64,000 nt of DNA from UBA3855 sp002393815 (GCA_946534605.1 CAMNCU010000004.1:1-64000); one strand, 5' to 3'. Shown: positions 7,961 to 15,536, numbered from the stretch's first letter. Notes: generated from the letters alone by a model not told the origin. Translations and numbers: made by a program.

Positions 7961-8572
7961 ATGTTAGACCAGAAAATTCTTGATGAAATTAAGGAAAGAT
8001 GTCAGAAAACTACTCCTGCTCCGTGGACTTCCCTCATCGAGGACAGAGATTTTCAGTCCGGAGCCAGCTTCATCAAAACAGGCGGTGAAGATATTTATCT
8101 TTCCGGTGCTTCTGTCAGCGATTACGATTTTATCGCTCACGCCAGACAGGACATTCCGCTTCTCTTACAAGAAATTGAACGGCTTCAAAATTTATGTTCC
8201 ACGTGGAACATTCCGGAACATGCTATGTCAATTCCTGAATTATTCGAGAATTATTATTTTCATGACAGCAGTTTCCTCCATATGGAATACTGCCCGGAAT
8301 CTAAAATTTTAAAGCTGTACTGTCAGTTTTGTGACTTTATGCAGAAAGATTATCAGGAGTGTCAGCCAACTAACAGCGATATTCTTATCCTCTTCCGGAA
8401 TGCTTCGTTTTCCGGTCAGTTCTTTCAGGACTGCGAAATCCTTTCACAAAAATTAATTGATGATAATACTATCTGCTTTTTCCTCGCAAATGAAAATCAT
8501 TCCGATTTTTCTGAATTTTCAGTCTCGGCGGATGATGTTCAGATTCGGGTGAATATGAAATATAATCTTTAA
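7961..8572 (+). CDS. Orphan two-part protein with parS inside the gene
   Basis: 203 residues after an AAGGAG site. Residues 1-77 (KERCQKTTPAPWTS ... FIAHARQDIPLLLQEIERLQ) match a motif common in small phage and hypothetical proteins. A parS palindrome at 8195-8210 is translated as CSTWN (about residues 79-83). The following part begins with an in-frame ATG at 8225 and reads MSIPELFENYYFHDSSFLHMEY, which looks like the start of a separate immunity-like domain. The gene thus looks like two cassettes joined in frame across a parS site. Function unknown; no signal peptide or membrane segment. Confidence 0.7.
   Translation: MLDQKILDEIKERCQKTTPAPWTSLIEDRDFQSGASFIKTGGEDIYLSGASVSDYDFIAHARQDIPLLLQEIERLQNLCSTWNIPEHAMSIPELFENYYFHDSSFLHMEYCPESKILKLYCQFCDFMQKDYQECQPTNSDILILFRNASFSGQFFQDCEILSQKLIDDNTICFFLANENHSDFSEFSVSADDVQIRVNMKYNL
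8195..8210. promoter_or_regulatory. parS site (perfect) inside a coding region
   Basis: TGTTCCACGTGGAACA read in frame as Cys-Ser-Thr-Trp-Asn within the 203-residue orphan gene, at the boundary between its two parts. Confidence 0.85.
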
Positions 8573-8588
8573 TGTTCCACGTGGAACA
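8573..8588. promoter_or_regulatory. parS site (perfect)
   Basis: Starts on the base after the TAA of the 203-residue orphan gene. Flanks (TAA-parS-TTTTTCAAGAGGTGTGAAA) are nearly identical to those of the site at 9080. Confidence 0.85.
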
Positions 8589-8608
8589 TTTTTCAAGAGG
8601 TGTGAAAT

Positions 8609-9079
8609 ATGTGGTCAGCTATCAGAAATAAACTCGAAAATTTTTATCTCGCCGATACCCTCAAAGGACATATTCAGTATTTCGTTACTACTTATCGGAA
8701 CTGCCACGACCGAGAGGGGAGAGCTTCTATCCGCTTCGACGGCGAAGAAATCCTTAAAAGCAATTACTTCGATAAACAAGGCACTCACAGCAGAATTTAT
8801 TATTCTCATCAGGCTGACTGGGAAGCTTCCTATCTTCTCGCGGAATCTCAGGGATGCTTCGACCAGAGAAATTTTTATCAGGCGTTTCAGGAGTTCGATA
8901 ATCAAAGCATTCAGAAAAGTCTCGTCAGTGACAGCCTGCTTGTCAGAATTTTCGCTGTGCTCGACAGACGCGTCGGAAAACAGGCACTTATTTCTCTTAA
9001 AAATCAGATGGAACATGAAAACGAAATTTTAAAATTATTTTATCATATCCGGCTCGATGCCGAACAAATTCATTTTTAA
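8609..9079 (+). CDS. SF0329-like family protein
   Basis: 156 residues starting MWSAIRNKLENFYLADTLKG, followed by IQYFVTTYRNCHDREGRASIRFDGEEI. This matches my recollection of the small uncharacterised family called SF0329 (MWSK...DSLKGRIQYH...). Members occur as orphans and in toxin-immunity gene clusters; biochemical function is unknown. The ATG follows AAGAGGTG. No membrane segment or signal peptide. It is enclosed by parS sites at 8573 and 9080, and its TAA directly abuts the latter. Confidence 0.65.
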   Translation: MWSAIRNKLENFYLADTLKGHIQYFVTTYRNCHDREGRASIRFDGEEILKSNYFDKQGTHSRIYYSHQADWEASYLLAESQGCFDQRNFYQAFQEFDNQSIQKSLVSDSLLVRIFAVLDRRVGKQALISLKNQMEHENEILKLFYHIRLDAEQIHF

Positions 9080-9095
9080 TGTTCCACGTGGAACG
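9080..9095. promoter_or_regulatory. parS site (one mismatch, TGTTCCACGTGGAACG)
   Basis: Last base is G instead of A; otherwise identical to the other sites. It abuts the TAA of the SF0329-like gene. Confidence 0.75.
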
Positions 9096-9115
9096 TTTTT
9101 CAAGAGGTGTGAAAC

Positions 9116-9919
9116 ATGTTTAACATTCACTTTCAATTACAGGAACTTGATAAAATTGTTCCGTGGGGTGACGAAAATCATCAGTCAATGCACTGGTACG
9201 GACTTACTGACGGCTTGCTATGGATTTCTGCCGGAACACATACTGTCTATGAGTATTCGCAGGATGCACGTGATTTCTGGAATGATGACATAAAATATAA
9301 TGATTATCAAATTTCCAGATTTTTACAGGACTTTTCCGGAACGTTCCCCTTTCTCTGTGAATCCGTTCCAAAAAATATTTATGATAATATTGAAAATTTT
9401 ATGTCCCTTACTGATAAATGGAAACTTCTTCATGAAGATTTGCCCGATGATGCCTTTGAGGTCTGGTATGATGAAACTTATTACCCTCTTATAGAATGGT
9501 TCTATCAGCAGAATTCTTTCGATTCCGGTCACCTTGTCGGTGGGTATCAAATTGGCTGTTTCCGCTTTCAGGATAACATTAAGTTCTGGTGGGACAATCA
9601 CGGGCGTACTCTCGAAAACGGCAGACCTATCTGGACTGCTCCTAAAGGCTCTCTTGAACTGCCTTATGCCGATTTTGTTCAGAAAGTGCAGAGATTCTTT
9701 GATGCATTCTTTCTCGAAATGGACAAACAGGTCGATTCTGCTGTCCGGAAAGACTGGGGAACTGTTCAGTTCGATAAGGAAGAACTTGTGAAACATCATC
9801 AGTTCAGCAGAGAAGCTTTTCAGCAGAAAATTGATGCACTCTCCAAAAATCCTCAATTTCCAAGAGACTGGAATCAGATTTCAGTTCTCTGGCAGAAATG
9901 CCTTGACGAACTCAAATAA
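9116..9919 (+). CDS. DUF5984-like protein
   Basis: 267 residues after AAGAGGTG. The N-terminus (QLQELDKIVPWGDENHQSMHW, then YGLTDGLLWI) matches the pattern I associate with DUF5984, a family of soluble proteins of unknown function found widely in actinobacteria and some Firmicutes, often near toxin or immunity genes. Further recognisable blocks are WHNHGR-like WWDNHGRTLENGRPIW at about residues 161-176 and a helical C-terminus. No signal peptide or membrane segment. Last gene of the four-gene insert before rsmG. Confidence 0.65.
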   Translation: MFNIHFQLQELDKIVPWGDENHQSMHWYGLTDGLLWISAGTHTVYEYSQDARDFWNDDIKYNDYQISRFLQDFSGTFPFLCESVPKNIYDNIENFMSLTDKWKLLHEDLPDDAFEVWYDETYYPLIEWFYQQNSFDSGHLVGGYQIGCFRFQDNIKFWWDNHGRTLENGRPIWTAPKGSLELPYADFVQKVQRFFDAFFLEMDKQVDSAVRKDWGTVQFDKEELVKHHQFSREAFQQKIDALSKNPQFPRDWNQISVLWQKCLDELK

Positions 9920-9929
9920 AATTAAATTT

Positions 9930-9945
9930 TGTTCCACGTGGAACA
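9930..9945. promoter_or_regulatory. parS site (perfect)
   Basis: TGTTCCACGTGGAACA, 10 bp after the DUF5984-like gene and 31 bp before the chosen rsmG start. It is open in frame with rsmG, so an upstream TTG start inside it is possible but has no ribosome site. Confidence 0.85.
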
Positions 9946-9976
9946 TTTTTTGAAATCTTTTACAGGAGGTCTTTTT

Positions 9977-10693
9977 ATGCCAATTCTTCCCGATTTTGAA
10001 TCCGCTCAGAATCTCTTTCAGCAATATCAGATTGATGTTCCACGTGGAACATTTCAGAAATTAGAAATCTATGCCGATTTCTTAGTCGAGTATAATCAGC
10101 ATGTCAATCTTACCGCTATCACTGACGGTCAGGAAATTTTAAGAAAACATTTTCTCGACAGTTTTTTGTTATATCACTTCGGAGAACAGTGTTTCCCGGC
10201 TTCTGCTAAAGTTCTTGATATCGGCAGCGGTGCAGGTTTCCCCGGCGTTCCTCTCGCTCTGCTCAAACCTGATTTTCAAATTACTCTGCTCGACAGCTTA
10301 AATAAAAGAATTACTTTTCTGGAACTGCTCAGAGAAAAATTGCAGTGCCATTATATGCCCGTTCACGGTCGCGCCGAAGAACTCGCTAAAACTCATGACT
10401 ACAGAGAGAATTTCGACGTTGTCACTGCCCGCGCCGTCGCCGCGCTCCCCATGCTCGCCGAATTCTCCCTCCCTTACGTCAAGCACGGCGGCTTCTGGAT
10501 TGCTATGAAAGGCAAGGAAGATATTTCTCCTGCTTTGTCCGCTGTCAAACTCCTCGGCGGTAAACTGGAGCAGACTATTTCCTATCAGCTTCCTGACGGC
10601 GATGAAAGAACTATCTATATCATAAAAAAAATATCGCCCACACCGACAAAATATCCCAGAAAATTTGCTCAGATTAAGCAAAAGCAACTGTAA
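9977..10693 (+). CDS. rsmG: 16S rRNA (guanine-527-N7)-methyltransferase RsmG
   Basis: 238 residues from the ATG at 9977, which follows a strong AGGAGG. It methylates G527 of 16S rRNA using S-adenosylmethionine. The motif YNQHVNLTAI (about 43-52), the SAM-binding loop VLDIGSGAGFPGVPLA and TARAVAALPMLAEF are all present. A parS palindrome at 10036-10051 is translated as VPRGT within a segment (DVPRGTF) where homologues usually have a helix of about the same length, so the site is tolerated in the coding sequence. Usually adjacent to mnmG; separated here by 2.4 kb. Confidence 0.96.
   Translation: MPILPDFESAQNLFQQYQIDVPRGTFQKLEIYADFLVEYNQHVNLTAITDGQEILRKHFLDSFLLYHFGEQCFPASAKVLDIGSGAGFPGVPLALLKPDFQITLLDSLNKRITFLELLREKLQCHYMPVHGRAEELAKTHDYRENFDVVTARAVAALPMLAEFSLPYVKHGGFWIAMKGKEDISPALSAVKLLGGKLEQTISYQLPDGDERTIYIIKKISPTPTKYPRKFAQIKQKQL
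10036..10051. promoter_or_regulatory. parS site (perfect) inside rsmG
   Basis: TGTTCCACGTGGAACA within codons 20-25 of rsmG; the reading frame gives Val-Pro-Arg-Gly-Thr. Confidence 0.85.
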
Positions 10694-10713
10694 AAAAAGA
10701 CGAATATGTTCGG

Positions 10714-10750
10714 AAATCCGTTATTTTCAAAAGAAATAACGGATTTTTTT
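10714..10750 (+). terminator. Terminator after rsmG
   Basis: A 13-bp perfect stem (AAATCCGTTATTT / AAATAACGGATTT) with a 7-base loop, followed by a T-run. It separates rsmG from the noc promoter. Confidence 0.9.
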
Positions 10751-10752
10751 TA

Positions 10753-10781
10753 TGGCAATGATTTCCTATATCTGTTATAAT
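10753..10781 (+). promoter_or_regulatory. noc promoter
   Basis: TATAAT at 10776-10781 with a weak -35 (TGGCAA at 10753-10758), 17-bp spacer. Confidence 0.65.
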
Positions 10782-10840
10782 TAAATTATAGAGAGAACAA
10801 CAAAACTTTTTTCCAGAACACCGAAAGGAGATTTTTTCCC

Positions 10841-11665
10841 ATGTCACCTGCTTTTACTGTTCCGAAAGGACAAACCTTTACTGAACAAAAAGTCCTGCAT
10901 ATCCGCATTGAGGATATCAGACCCAATCCCCATCAGCCGCGGATTGTCTTCCAGTCCGACGAACTCCGCGCACTCTCTGACAGTATCCGGCAAAACGGCA
11001 TCCTTCAGCCCCTTACTGTCCGCCAGTGCGGTGATTTCTATGAACTCATCGCCGGAGAACGCCGTCTCCGCGCTGCCAAAATCGCCGGTCTGCGTTCCGT
11101 TCCCTGTATCGTTATGGAAATCAATGACCGCAATTCTGCTATTCTCGCCCTCGTCGAAAATATTCAGAGACAAGACCTTAACTATTTTGAAGAAGCTGCC
11201 GCACTCGAAAAATTAATTACTTACTACGGCATGACGCAGGAAGACGCTGCCGTTCAACTCGGACGCGCTCAAAGTACGGTCGCCAATAAGCTCCGCCTTC
11301 TCCGGCTTACCGAAAAAGAAAGAAACTATATCCTCGAAAATCAGCTCACCGAACGCCATGCCCGCGCTCTACTCAAACTCGCAAGCCCTGAAGAACGCAT
11401 GGACGTTCTGCAAAAAATTACAAAACTCGGTCTCAATGTCGAGAAAACCGAACTCTTTATCGAAGAAAAAATCAACCATACCAGAGAACAGGAAAACTTC
11501 CGCAAACGAAGCGTTCTGTTCCGCGATGTGCGCCTGTTTACCAATACGATTCAGAAAGCCGTCGAAACCATGCAGGCTGCCGGCATCTCCGCTGAATCCC
11601 AGAAAATGCAGTTCTCCGATTATATTGAATACAGAATCCGCATTCCCTTAAATCATAAAGATTGA
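10841..11665 (+). CDS. noc: Nucleoid occlusion protein Noc (ParB family)
   Basis: 274 residues. A ParB-fold protein that in Bacillus blocks division over the chromosome. The N-terminal CTPase domain contains PNPHQPR, GILQPLTVR, AGERRLRAAKIAG and ENIQRQDLN. The DNA-binding part reads GRAQSTVANKLRLL (about 139-152) and LTERHARALL. The Q in AQST, the K in ANK and the R in TERH are the residues that in Noc replace R, A and G of ParB and switch binding from parS to NBS. Position right after rsmG also fits Noc. The N-terminus (MSPAFTVPKGQ) shows no obvious membrane-binding amphipathic helix of the Bacillus type. I see no CCCGGG-centred NBS in this window. Confidence 0.88.
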   Translation: MSPAFTVPKGQTFTEQKVLHIRIEDIRPNPHQPRIVFQSDELRALSDSIRQNGILQPLTVRQCGDFYELIAGERRLRAAKIAGLRSVPCIVMEINDRNSAILALVENIQRQDLNYFEEAAALEKLITYYGMTQEDAAVQLGRAQSTVANKLRLLRLTEKERNYILENQLTERHARALLKLASPEERMDVLQKITKLGLNVEKTELFIEEKINHTREQENFRKRSVLFRDVRLFTNTIQKAVETMQAAGISAESQKMQFSDYIEYRIRIPLNHKD

Positions 11666-11671
11666 TTTTTT

Positions 11672-11687
11672 TGTTCCACGTGAAACA
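11672..11687. promoter_or_regulatory. parS site (variant TGTTCCACGTGAAACA)
   Basis: Matches the Bacillus subtilis parS consensus TGTTNCACGTGAAACA. It lies 7 bp after noc and 9 bp before another site. Confidence 0.85.
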
Positions 11688-11696
11688 TTTCTCCCA

Positions 11697-11712
11697 TGTT
11701 CCACGTGGAACA
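11697..11712. promoter_or_regulatory. parS site (perfect)
   Basis: TGTTCCACGTGGAACA followed by a T-run; second of a close pair between noc and parA. The hairpin plus T-run may also end the noc transcript. Confidence 0.85.
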
Positions 11713-11740
11713 TTTTTTTCTGCAAAATTTCTAAATTATC

Positions 11741-11769
11741 TTTACAAATCCCCCGAAACATGCTATAAT
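11741..11769 (+). promoter_or_regulatory. parA-parB promoter
   Basis: TTTACA (11741-11746) and a perfect TATAAT (11764-11769) with a 17-bp spacer, starting 29 bp after a parS site, so ParB spreading from the pair at 11672-11712 could repress its own operon. Confidence 0.85.
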
Positions 11770-11808
11770 AAAAATACAGTCCAATTCAGAAAGGAGCTAT
11801 CCCAAATT

Positions 11809-12612
11809 ATGGGTAATGTTATCGCTGTCGCCAATCAGAAAGGCGGCGTTGGTAAATCTACTACTACGGTCAATCTTGCCGCTTATCTCGGTTCCAGAGA
11901 TAAAAAAATTCTCTGTATTGATATCGACGCACAGGGCAATTTAACTACCGGTTTCGGTATCCGCAAAAAAGAACTCCAGTATTCTACTTATGAAATCCTT
12001 ACCGGAAAAACCAAAATTCAGAATGCTATTATTCAGACCGAATTTGAAAACGTTTCTGTCGTTCCGGCTACCGCTGACCTCGCCGGCGCGGAAATGGAAC
12101 TCGTCAATATGGAACAGCGTTTCAACCGGCTCAAAATGCAGGTGCTTACCGTCAAAGACGACTATGATTTCATCTTTATCGACTGCCCTCCGGCTCTCGG
12201 TCAGCTTACTCTCAACGGCATGACTGCCGCGGATAAAATCTTAATCCCCATGCTCGCTGAATTCTATGCCCTCGAAGGTTTAACTCAACTCGTCAATACG
12301 ATGAAACTCGTCCGCGCTAATTATAACCCTTCTCTTGATATCCTCGGCATTGTCTTCACCATGTACGACAACCGCCTCAATGTTTCCAGACAGGTCGTCG
12401 AAGAAGTCGAAAAGTATTTCCCGGAAAAAATCTTCCAGACTAAAATTCCCAGAAATGTCCGGCTCTCCGAAGCTCCCAGCTATGGGAAACCTGTTATGTA
12501 TTACGATAAACATTCCAAAGGCACTCTCGCTTACGAATGCCTGGGAAGAGAAGTTCTCGGCGAACCGCTCAGCAGTTTTATGAAACTCCGGATGAATATC
12601 GCAAAAGATTAA
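11809..12612 (+). CDS. parA: Chromosome-partitioning ATPase ParA (Soj)
   Basis: 267 residues from the ATG at 11809 (AAAGGAG site); longer in-frame versions run through the parS sites and promoter and are rejected. Deviant Walker ATPase that binds DNA non-specifically and moves ParB-bound origins. It shows MGNVIAVANQKGGVGKSTT at the N-terminus (Walker A with signature lysine), the Walker A' loop LCIDIDAQGN, Walker B YDFIFIDCPPALG, and no N-terminal helix-turn-helix, so it is the short chromosomal Soj type. Transcribed with parB, 40 bp downstream. Confidence 0.97.
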   Translation: MGNVIAVANQKGGVGKSTTTVNLAAYLGSRDKKILCIDIDAQGNLTTGFGIRKKELQYSTYEILTGKTKIQNAIIQTEFENVSVVPATADLAGAEMELVNMEQRFNRLKMQVLTVKDDYDFIFIDCPPALGQLTLNGMTAADKILIPMLAEFYALEGLTQLVNTMKLVRANYNPSLDILGIVFTMYDNRLNVSRQVVEEVEKYFPEKIFQTKIPRNVRLSEAPSYGKPVMYYDKHSKGTLAYECLGREVLGEPLSSFMKLRMNIAKD

Positions 12613-12652
12613 TCTTTTATTTTAAAATTTTTACAGAAAGTGATGTGATGTT

Positions 12653-13564
12653 ATGGCAAAAGGCGGTCTCGGCGGCGGTCTCGGCTCTCTCTTTGAAGAT
12701 AATGCCGCCGAAATTCAAAGCAAAAAAACAATCCGTTTATCCGATATTGAACCTAACCGCAATCAGCCCCGCAAAAATTTCGACGAAACTGCAATTTCTG
12801 CTCTTGCTGATTCTATCCGCGAACATGGTCTGCTGCAGCCCATTCTTGTCCGTCCTCTCCCGCTCGGCAATTATCAGATTGTCGCCGGCGAACGACGCTG
12901 GCGTGCTGCAAGAATGCTTGGTCTGAGCGAAGTACCTGTTATCGTCCGGGAACTCTCCGATATCGAAACCGCGCAAATCGCCCTTATTGAAAATCTTCAG
13001 CGCGAAGACCTCAACCCCGTCGAAGAAGCAAAAGCTTTCCAGAAACTTCAGGACGATTTTGGCATGAAACAGGAGGATATCGCCAAAAAAGTCGGCTGTT
13101 CACGGAGTACTGTCACCAATGCACTCCGCCTGCTTAACCTTCCCGAAGAAGTACAGGATTTACTCATCAAAGGCAAAATCTCCGCCGGTCATGCAAAGGC
13201 TCTGTGCAGCTTTGCCGATAAAAAAATGATGATTCAAGCAGCTCAGAAAGCCGCAGAAGGTCAGCTCACTGTCCGGCAGCTCGAAAAATTGGCTTCTGAT
13301 TCCGATTCCAAAGACCTGGATACGATTCCTGTTTCTAAAAGCATTTCTTACTTCGGCGAAATCGAACATGCCCTTCATACCAGACTCGGCAGAAAAGTCA
13401 AAGTACAGTTCAAGAAAAACAAAGGCACACTCAGCCTTGAATTCTATGATGAGGAAGACCTTAAACTCCTCGCGGAACTCCTCTCCCCCGATGATGATGA
13501 CTTCGGCGGCGCGTTTGAATCTGCCTATGAATATTCAGATGAGTACAAAGAAACTTATGATTAA
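12653..13564 (+). CDS. parB: Chromosome-partitioning protein ParB (Spo0J)
   Basis: 303 residues starting with the typical basic, glycine-rich MAKGGLGGGLGSLF. CTP-dependent clamp that loads at parS and recruits SMC. It has PNRNQPRKNF, HGLLQPILVRP, AGERRWRAARMLG and ENLQREDLNPVEEA, then a helix-turn-helix CSRSTVTNALRLL (about 148-160) and ISAGHAKAL. The Arg, Ala and Gly at the specificity positions are those of parS-binding ParB, in contrast to Noc encoded 1 kb upstream. The C-terminal dimerisation region has a basic segment and an unusually acidic tail. Presumed ligand of the parS array described here. Confidence 0.97.
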   Translation: MAKGGLGGGLGSLFEDNAAEIQSKKTIRLSDIEPNRNQPRKNFDETAISALADSIREHGLLQPILVRPLPLGNYQIVAGERRWRAARMLGLSEVPVIVRELSDIETAQIALIENLQREDLNPVEEAKAFQKLQDDFGMKQEDIAKKVGCSRSTVTNALRLLNLPEEVQDLLIKGKISAGHAKALCSFADKKMMIQAAQKAAEGQLTVRQLEKLASDSDSKDLDTIPVSKSISYFGEIEHALHTRLGRKVKVQFKKNKGTLSLEFYDEEDLKLLAELLSPDDDDFGGAFESAYEYSDEYKETYD

Positions 13565-13573
13565 TTTTTAAAA

Positions 13574-13589
13574 TGTTCCACGTGGAACA
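13574..13589. promoter_or_regulatory. parS site (perfect)
   Basis: TGTTCCACGTGGAACA, 9 bp after parB and 24 bp before serS. Confidence 0.85.
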
Positions 13590-13613
13590 TTTCACCAGAA
13601 AGGATTTTTTATT

Positions 13614-14945
13614 ATGTTAGATATGAAGTTTTTAAGAACTAACCCCGATATCGTCAAGGAAAATATCAAAAAGAAATTCCAGGACGAAAAATTACCCCTC
13701 GTTGATAAAGTTATCGAACTCGATAAAGAAAGCAGAGACGCCAAACAGAAAGGCGACCAGCTCCGCGCTCAGGTCAAAAAGAAAAGCAAGGCGACCGGTG
13801 CTATTATCGGCAAACTCAAAGGGCAGGGCTTGTCCGATGAAGACGCACTGAAAGCCGCTAAAGATGACCCCGCTTTTCAGGCTATTATGTCTGAAGTCGC
13901 TCCTGTCAATGAGGAAATCGCTGCCCTCGAAACAAAAGAAGCCGAACTCAATCAGGAAATCAAAAAAATTATGATGACTATCCCGAATATTATCGACCCT
14001 TCTGTTCCTATCGGCAGGGATGATTCTGAAAATGTCGAAATTGAACGCTTCGGTGAACCTTTCGTCCCCGGTTTTGAAGTCCCCCATCATGAAGATATCA
14101 TGAAAAAACTCAAGGGCATTGATAAAACTTCTGCCGGAAAAACAACCGGCGCAGGCTTCTATTACCTCTGCGGCGATATCGCAAGACTTCACTCCGCTGT
14201 TCTCTCCTATGCAAGAGATTTCATGATTAACAGAGGATTCACTTATTATATTCCCCCCTTCATGATTCGCTCCAATGTCGTGACCGGTGTCATGAGCTTC
14301 GCCGAAATGGAAAATATGATGTATAAAATTGAGGGCGAAGACCTCTATCTTATCGGTACAAGCGAACATTCCATGATTGGTAAGTTTATTGATACTATCC
14401 TCCCCGAAGAAGAACTCCCCCAGACCCTTACCAGCTATTCCCCTTGCTTCCGCAAGGAAGTCGGCGCACACGGCATCGAGGAACGCGGTGTTTACAGAAT
14501 CCATCAGTTCGAGAAACAGGAAATGATTGTCGTCTGCAAACCAGAAGAAAGCATGAAATGGTATGATGTCCTCTGGAAAAATACGGTCGATTACTTCCGC
14601 TCCCTCGATATCCCCGTCAGAACCCTCGAATGCTGCTCCGGTGACCTCGCCGACCTGAAAGTCAAGTCCCTCGACGTGGAAGCATGGTCCCCCCGTCAGA
14701 AAAAATATTTCGAGGTCGGCAGCTGCTCCAACCTCGGCGACGCGCAGGCAAGAAGACTCGGCATCCGCGTCAAAAAAGATGACGGTTCCAAATATTTCGC
14801 TCATACCCTCAATAATACTGTTGTCGCTCCGCCCCGTATGTTAATCGCTTTCCTCGAAAATAACCTCAATGAAGACGGCTCTATCCGCATTCCCGAAGTT
14901 CTCCGTCCCTATATGGGCGGCATGAGCGTGATTCCCGTCAAGTAA
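13614..14945 (+). CDS. serS: Serine-tRNA ligase
   Basis: 443 residues. Class II aminoacyl-tRNA synthetase charging tRNA-Ser. The start MLDMKFLRTNPDIVKENIKKK is typical. An N-terminal coiled-coil arm (about 30-110) binds the tRNA, motif 2 is seen around SPCFRKEVGAHG...GVYRIHQFEKQE, and motif 3 near NTVVAPPRMLIAFLENN. The arm reaches a little longer than average with LKGQGLSDEDALKAAKDD. It follows parB across a parS site and an AAAGGA ribosome site. A 370-residue open frame on the opposite strand is a shadow of this gene. Confidence 0.97.
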   Translation: MLDMKFLRTNPDIVKENIKKKFQDEKLPLVDKVIELDKESRDAKQKGDQLRAQVKKKSKATGAIIGKLKGQGLSDEDALKAAKDDPAFQAIMSEVAPVNEEIAALETKEAELNQEIKKIMMTIPNIIDPSVPIGRDDSENVEIERFGEPFVPGFEVPHHEDIMKKLKGIDKTSAGKTTGAGFYYLCGDIARLHSAVLSYARDFMINRGFTYYIPPFMIRSNVVTGVMSFAEMENMMYKIEGEDLYLIGTSEHSMIGKFIDTILPEEELPQTLTSYSPCFRKEVGAHGIEERGVYRIHQFEKQEMIVVCKPEESMKWYDVLWKNTVDYFRSLDIPVRTLECCSGDLADLKVKSLDVEAWSPRQKKYFEVGSCSNLGDAQARRLGIRVKKDDGSKYFAHTLNNTVVAPPRMLIAFLENNLNEDGSIRIPEVLRPYMGGMSVIPVK

Positions 14946-14964
14946 TTTCTTAATCGTATTTTTG

Positions 14965-14980
14965 TGTTCCACGCGGAATG
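14965..14980. promoter_or_regulatory. Degenerate parS-like site
   Basis: TGTTCCACGCGGAATG, with three differences from the perfect site, overlapping the next perfect site by two bases. Looks like a decayed tandem copy. Confidence 0.5.
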
Positions 14981-14994
14981 TTCCACGTGGAACA
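14979..14994. promoter_or_regulatory. parS site (perfect)
   Basis: TGTTCCACGTGGAACA, 33 bp after serS and just upstream of AAGGAGG for the next gene. Confidence 0.85.
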
Positions 14995-15012
14995 TCTTTA
15001 AGGAGGTTTGTT

Positions 15013-15498
15013 ATGGAACAGCAGTTCCTTGATGAAATCAATGCGTATTCAATTTCCGACTTGAAATTGATTCTCGAAACACAGGAAGATTTGTATTCTT
15101 CCGAAGAATTTCAAGCTATCCGGAATTTCCTCAGCCAAAAACAGGATTTGCAGAATCGGCAGAAAAAACTTTCCGGTGACTGGATTTTCTGTATCACTGC
15201 ATTCCTGATTTATGTGATTGGGAGAATTGCAGTCGTGATAACCGGCTTCAAACTCCTTGAGTTTGTCTGGCTCATATTTGCGATAGTCGTCAGATGGAAG
15301 CAATACCATATCGGAAACAGAATCGTTTCCACTGAAACTTTTTACTGTATGATTTCTTTTCTGCATCCCGCTGTCGGAATTGTAATCAGTGTCTGGTTTC
15401 TGATAAAATTTCCGCCCCTCTTTAAAAAATGTGCTGCCGCTGCCGGAATTTCTGTTTTATTGCAAGCCTTCCTCATGAGCGGCGGCTTTCAGATTTAA
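15013..15498 (+). CDS. Orphan membrane protein
   Basis: 161 residues from the ATG at 15013 after AAGGAGG; the longer in-frame version runs through the parS site. Residues 1-55 are charged and helical (SISDLKLILETQEDLYSSEEF). Three to four membrane segments follow (about 59-80, 85-97, 115-130 and 140-158), starting with GDWIFCITAFLIYVIGRIAVV. No family recognised and no catalytic motif seen. First gene of the second orphan array; the stop codon abuts a parS site. Confidence 0.7.
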   Translation: MEQQFLDEINAYSISDLKLILETQEDLYSSEEFQAIRNFLSQKQDLQNRQKKLSGDWIFCITAFLIYVIGRIAVVITGFKLLEFVWLIFAIVVRWKQYHIGNRIVSTETFYCMISFLHPAVGIVISVWFLIKFPPLFKKCAAAAGISVLLQAFLMSGGFQI

Positions 15499-15514
15499 TG
15501 TTCCACGTGGAACA
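15499..15514. promoter_or_regulatory. parS site (perfect)
   Basis: Begins on the base after the TAA of the membrane-protein gene; the next gene's AAAAGGAG lies about 5 bp downstream. Confidence 0.85.
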
Positions 15515-15536
15515 TTGCAAAAGGAGTGACTTCATT

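Noticed and set aside
13692..14804. A 370-codon open frame on the minus strand
   Set aside because: It is the exact antisense shadow of serS, is rich in Phe, Ile and Asp as expected from reversed codon use, and has no ribosome site.
15429..15536. N-terminal extensions of several orphan genes, parA, rsmG and the gene at 15013 running through parS sites
   Set aside because: These extensions encode translated palindromes and lack ribosome sites, while good AGGAGG-like sites lie just before the later starts.
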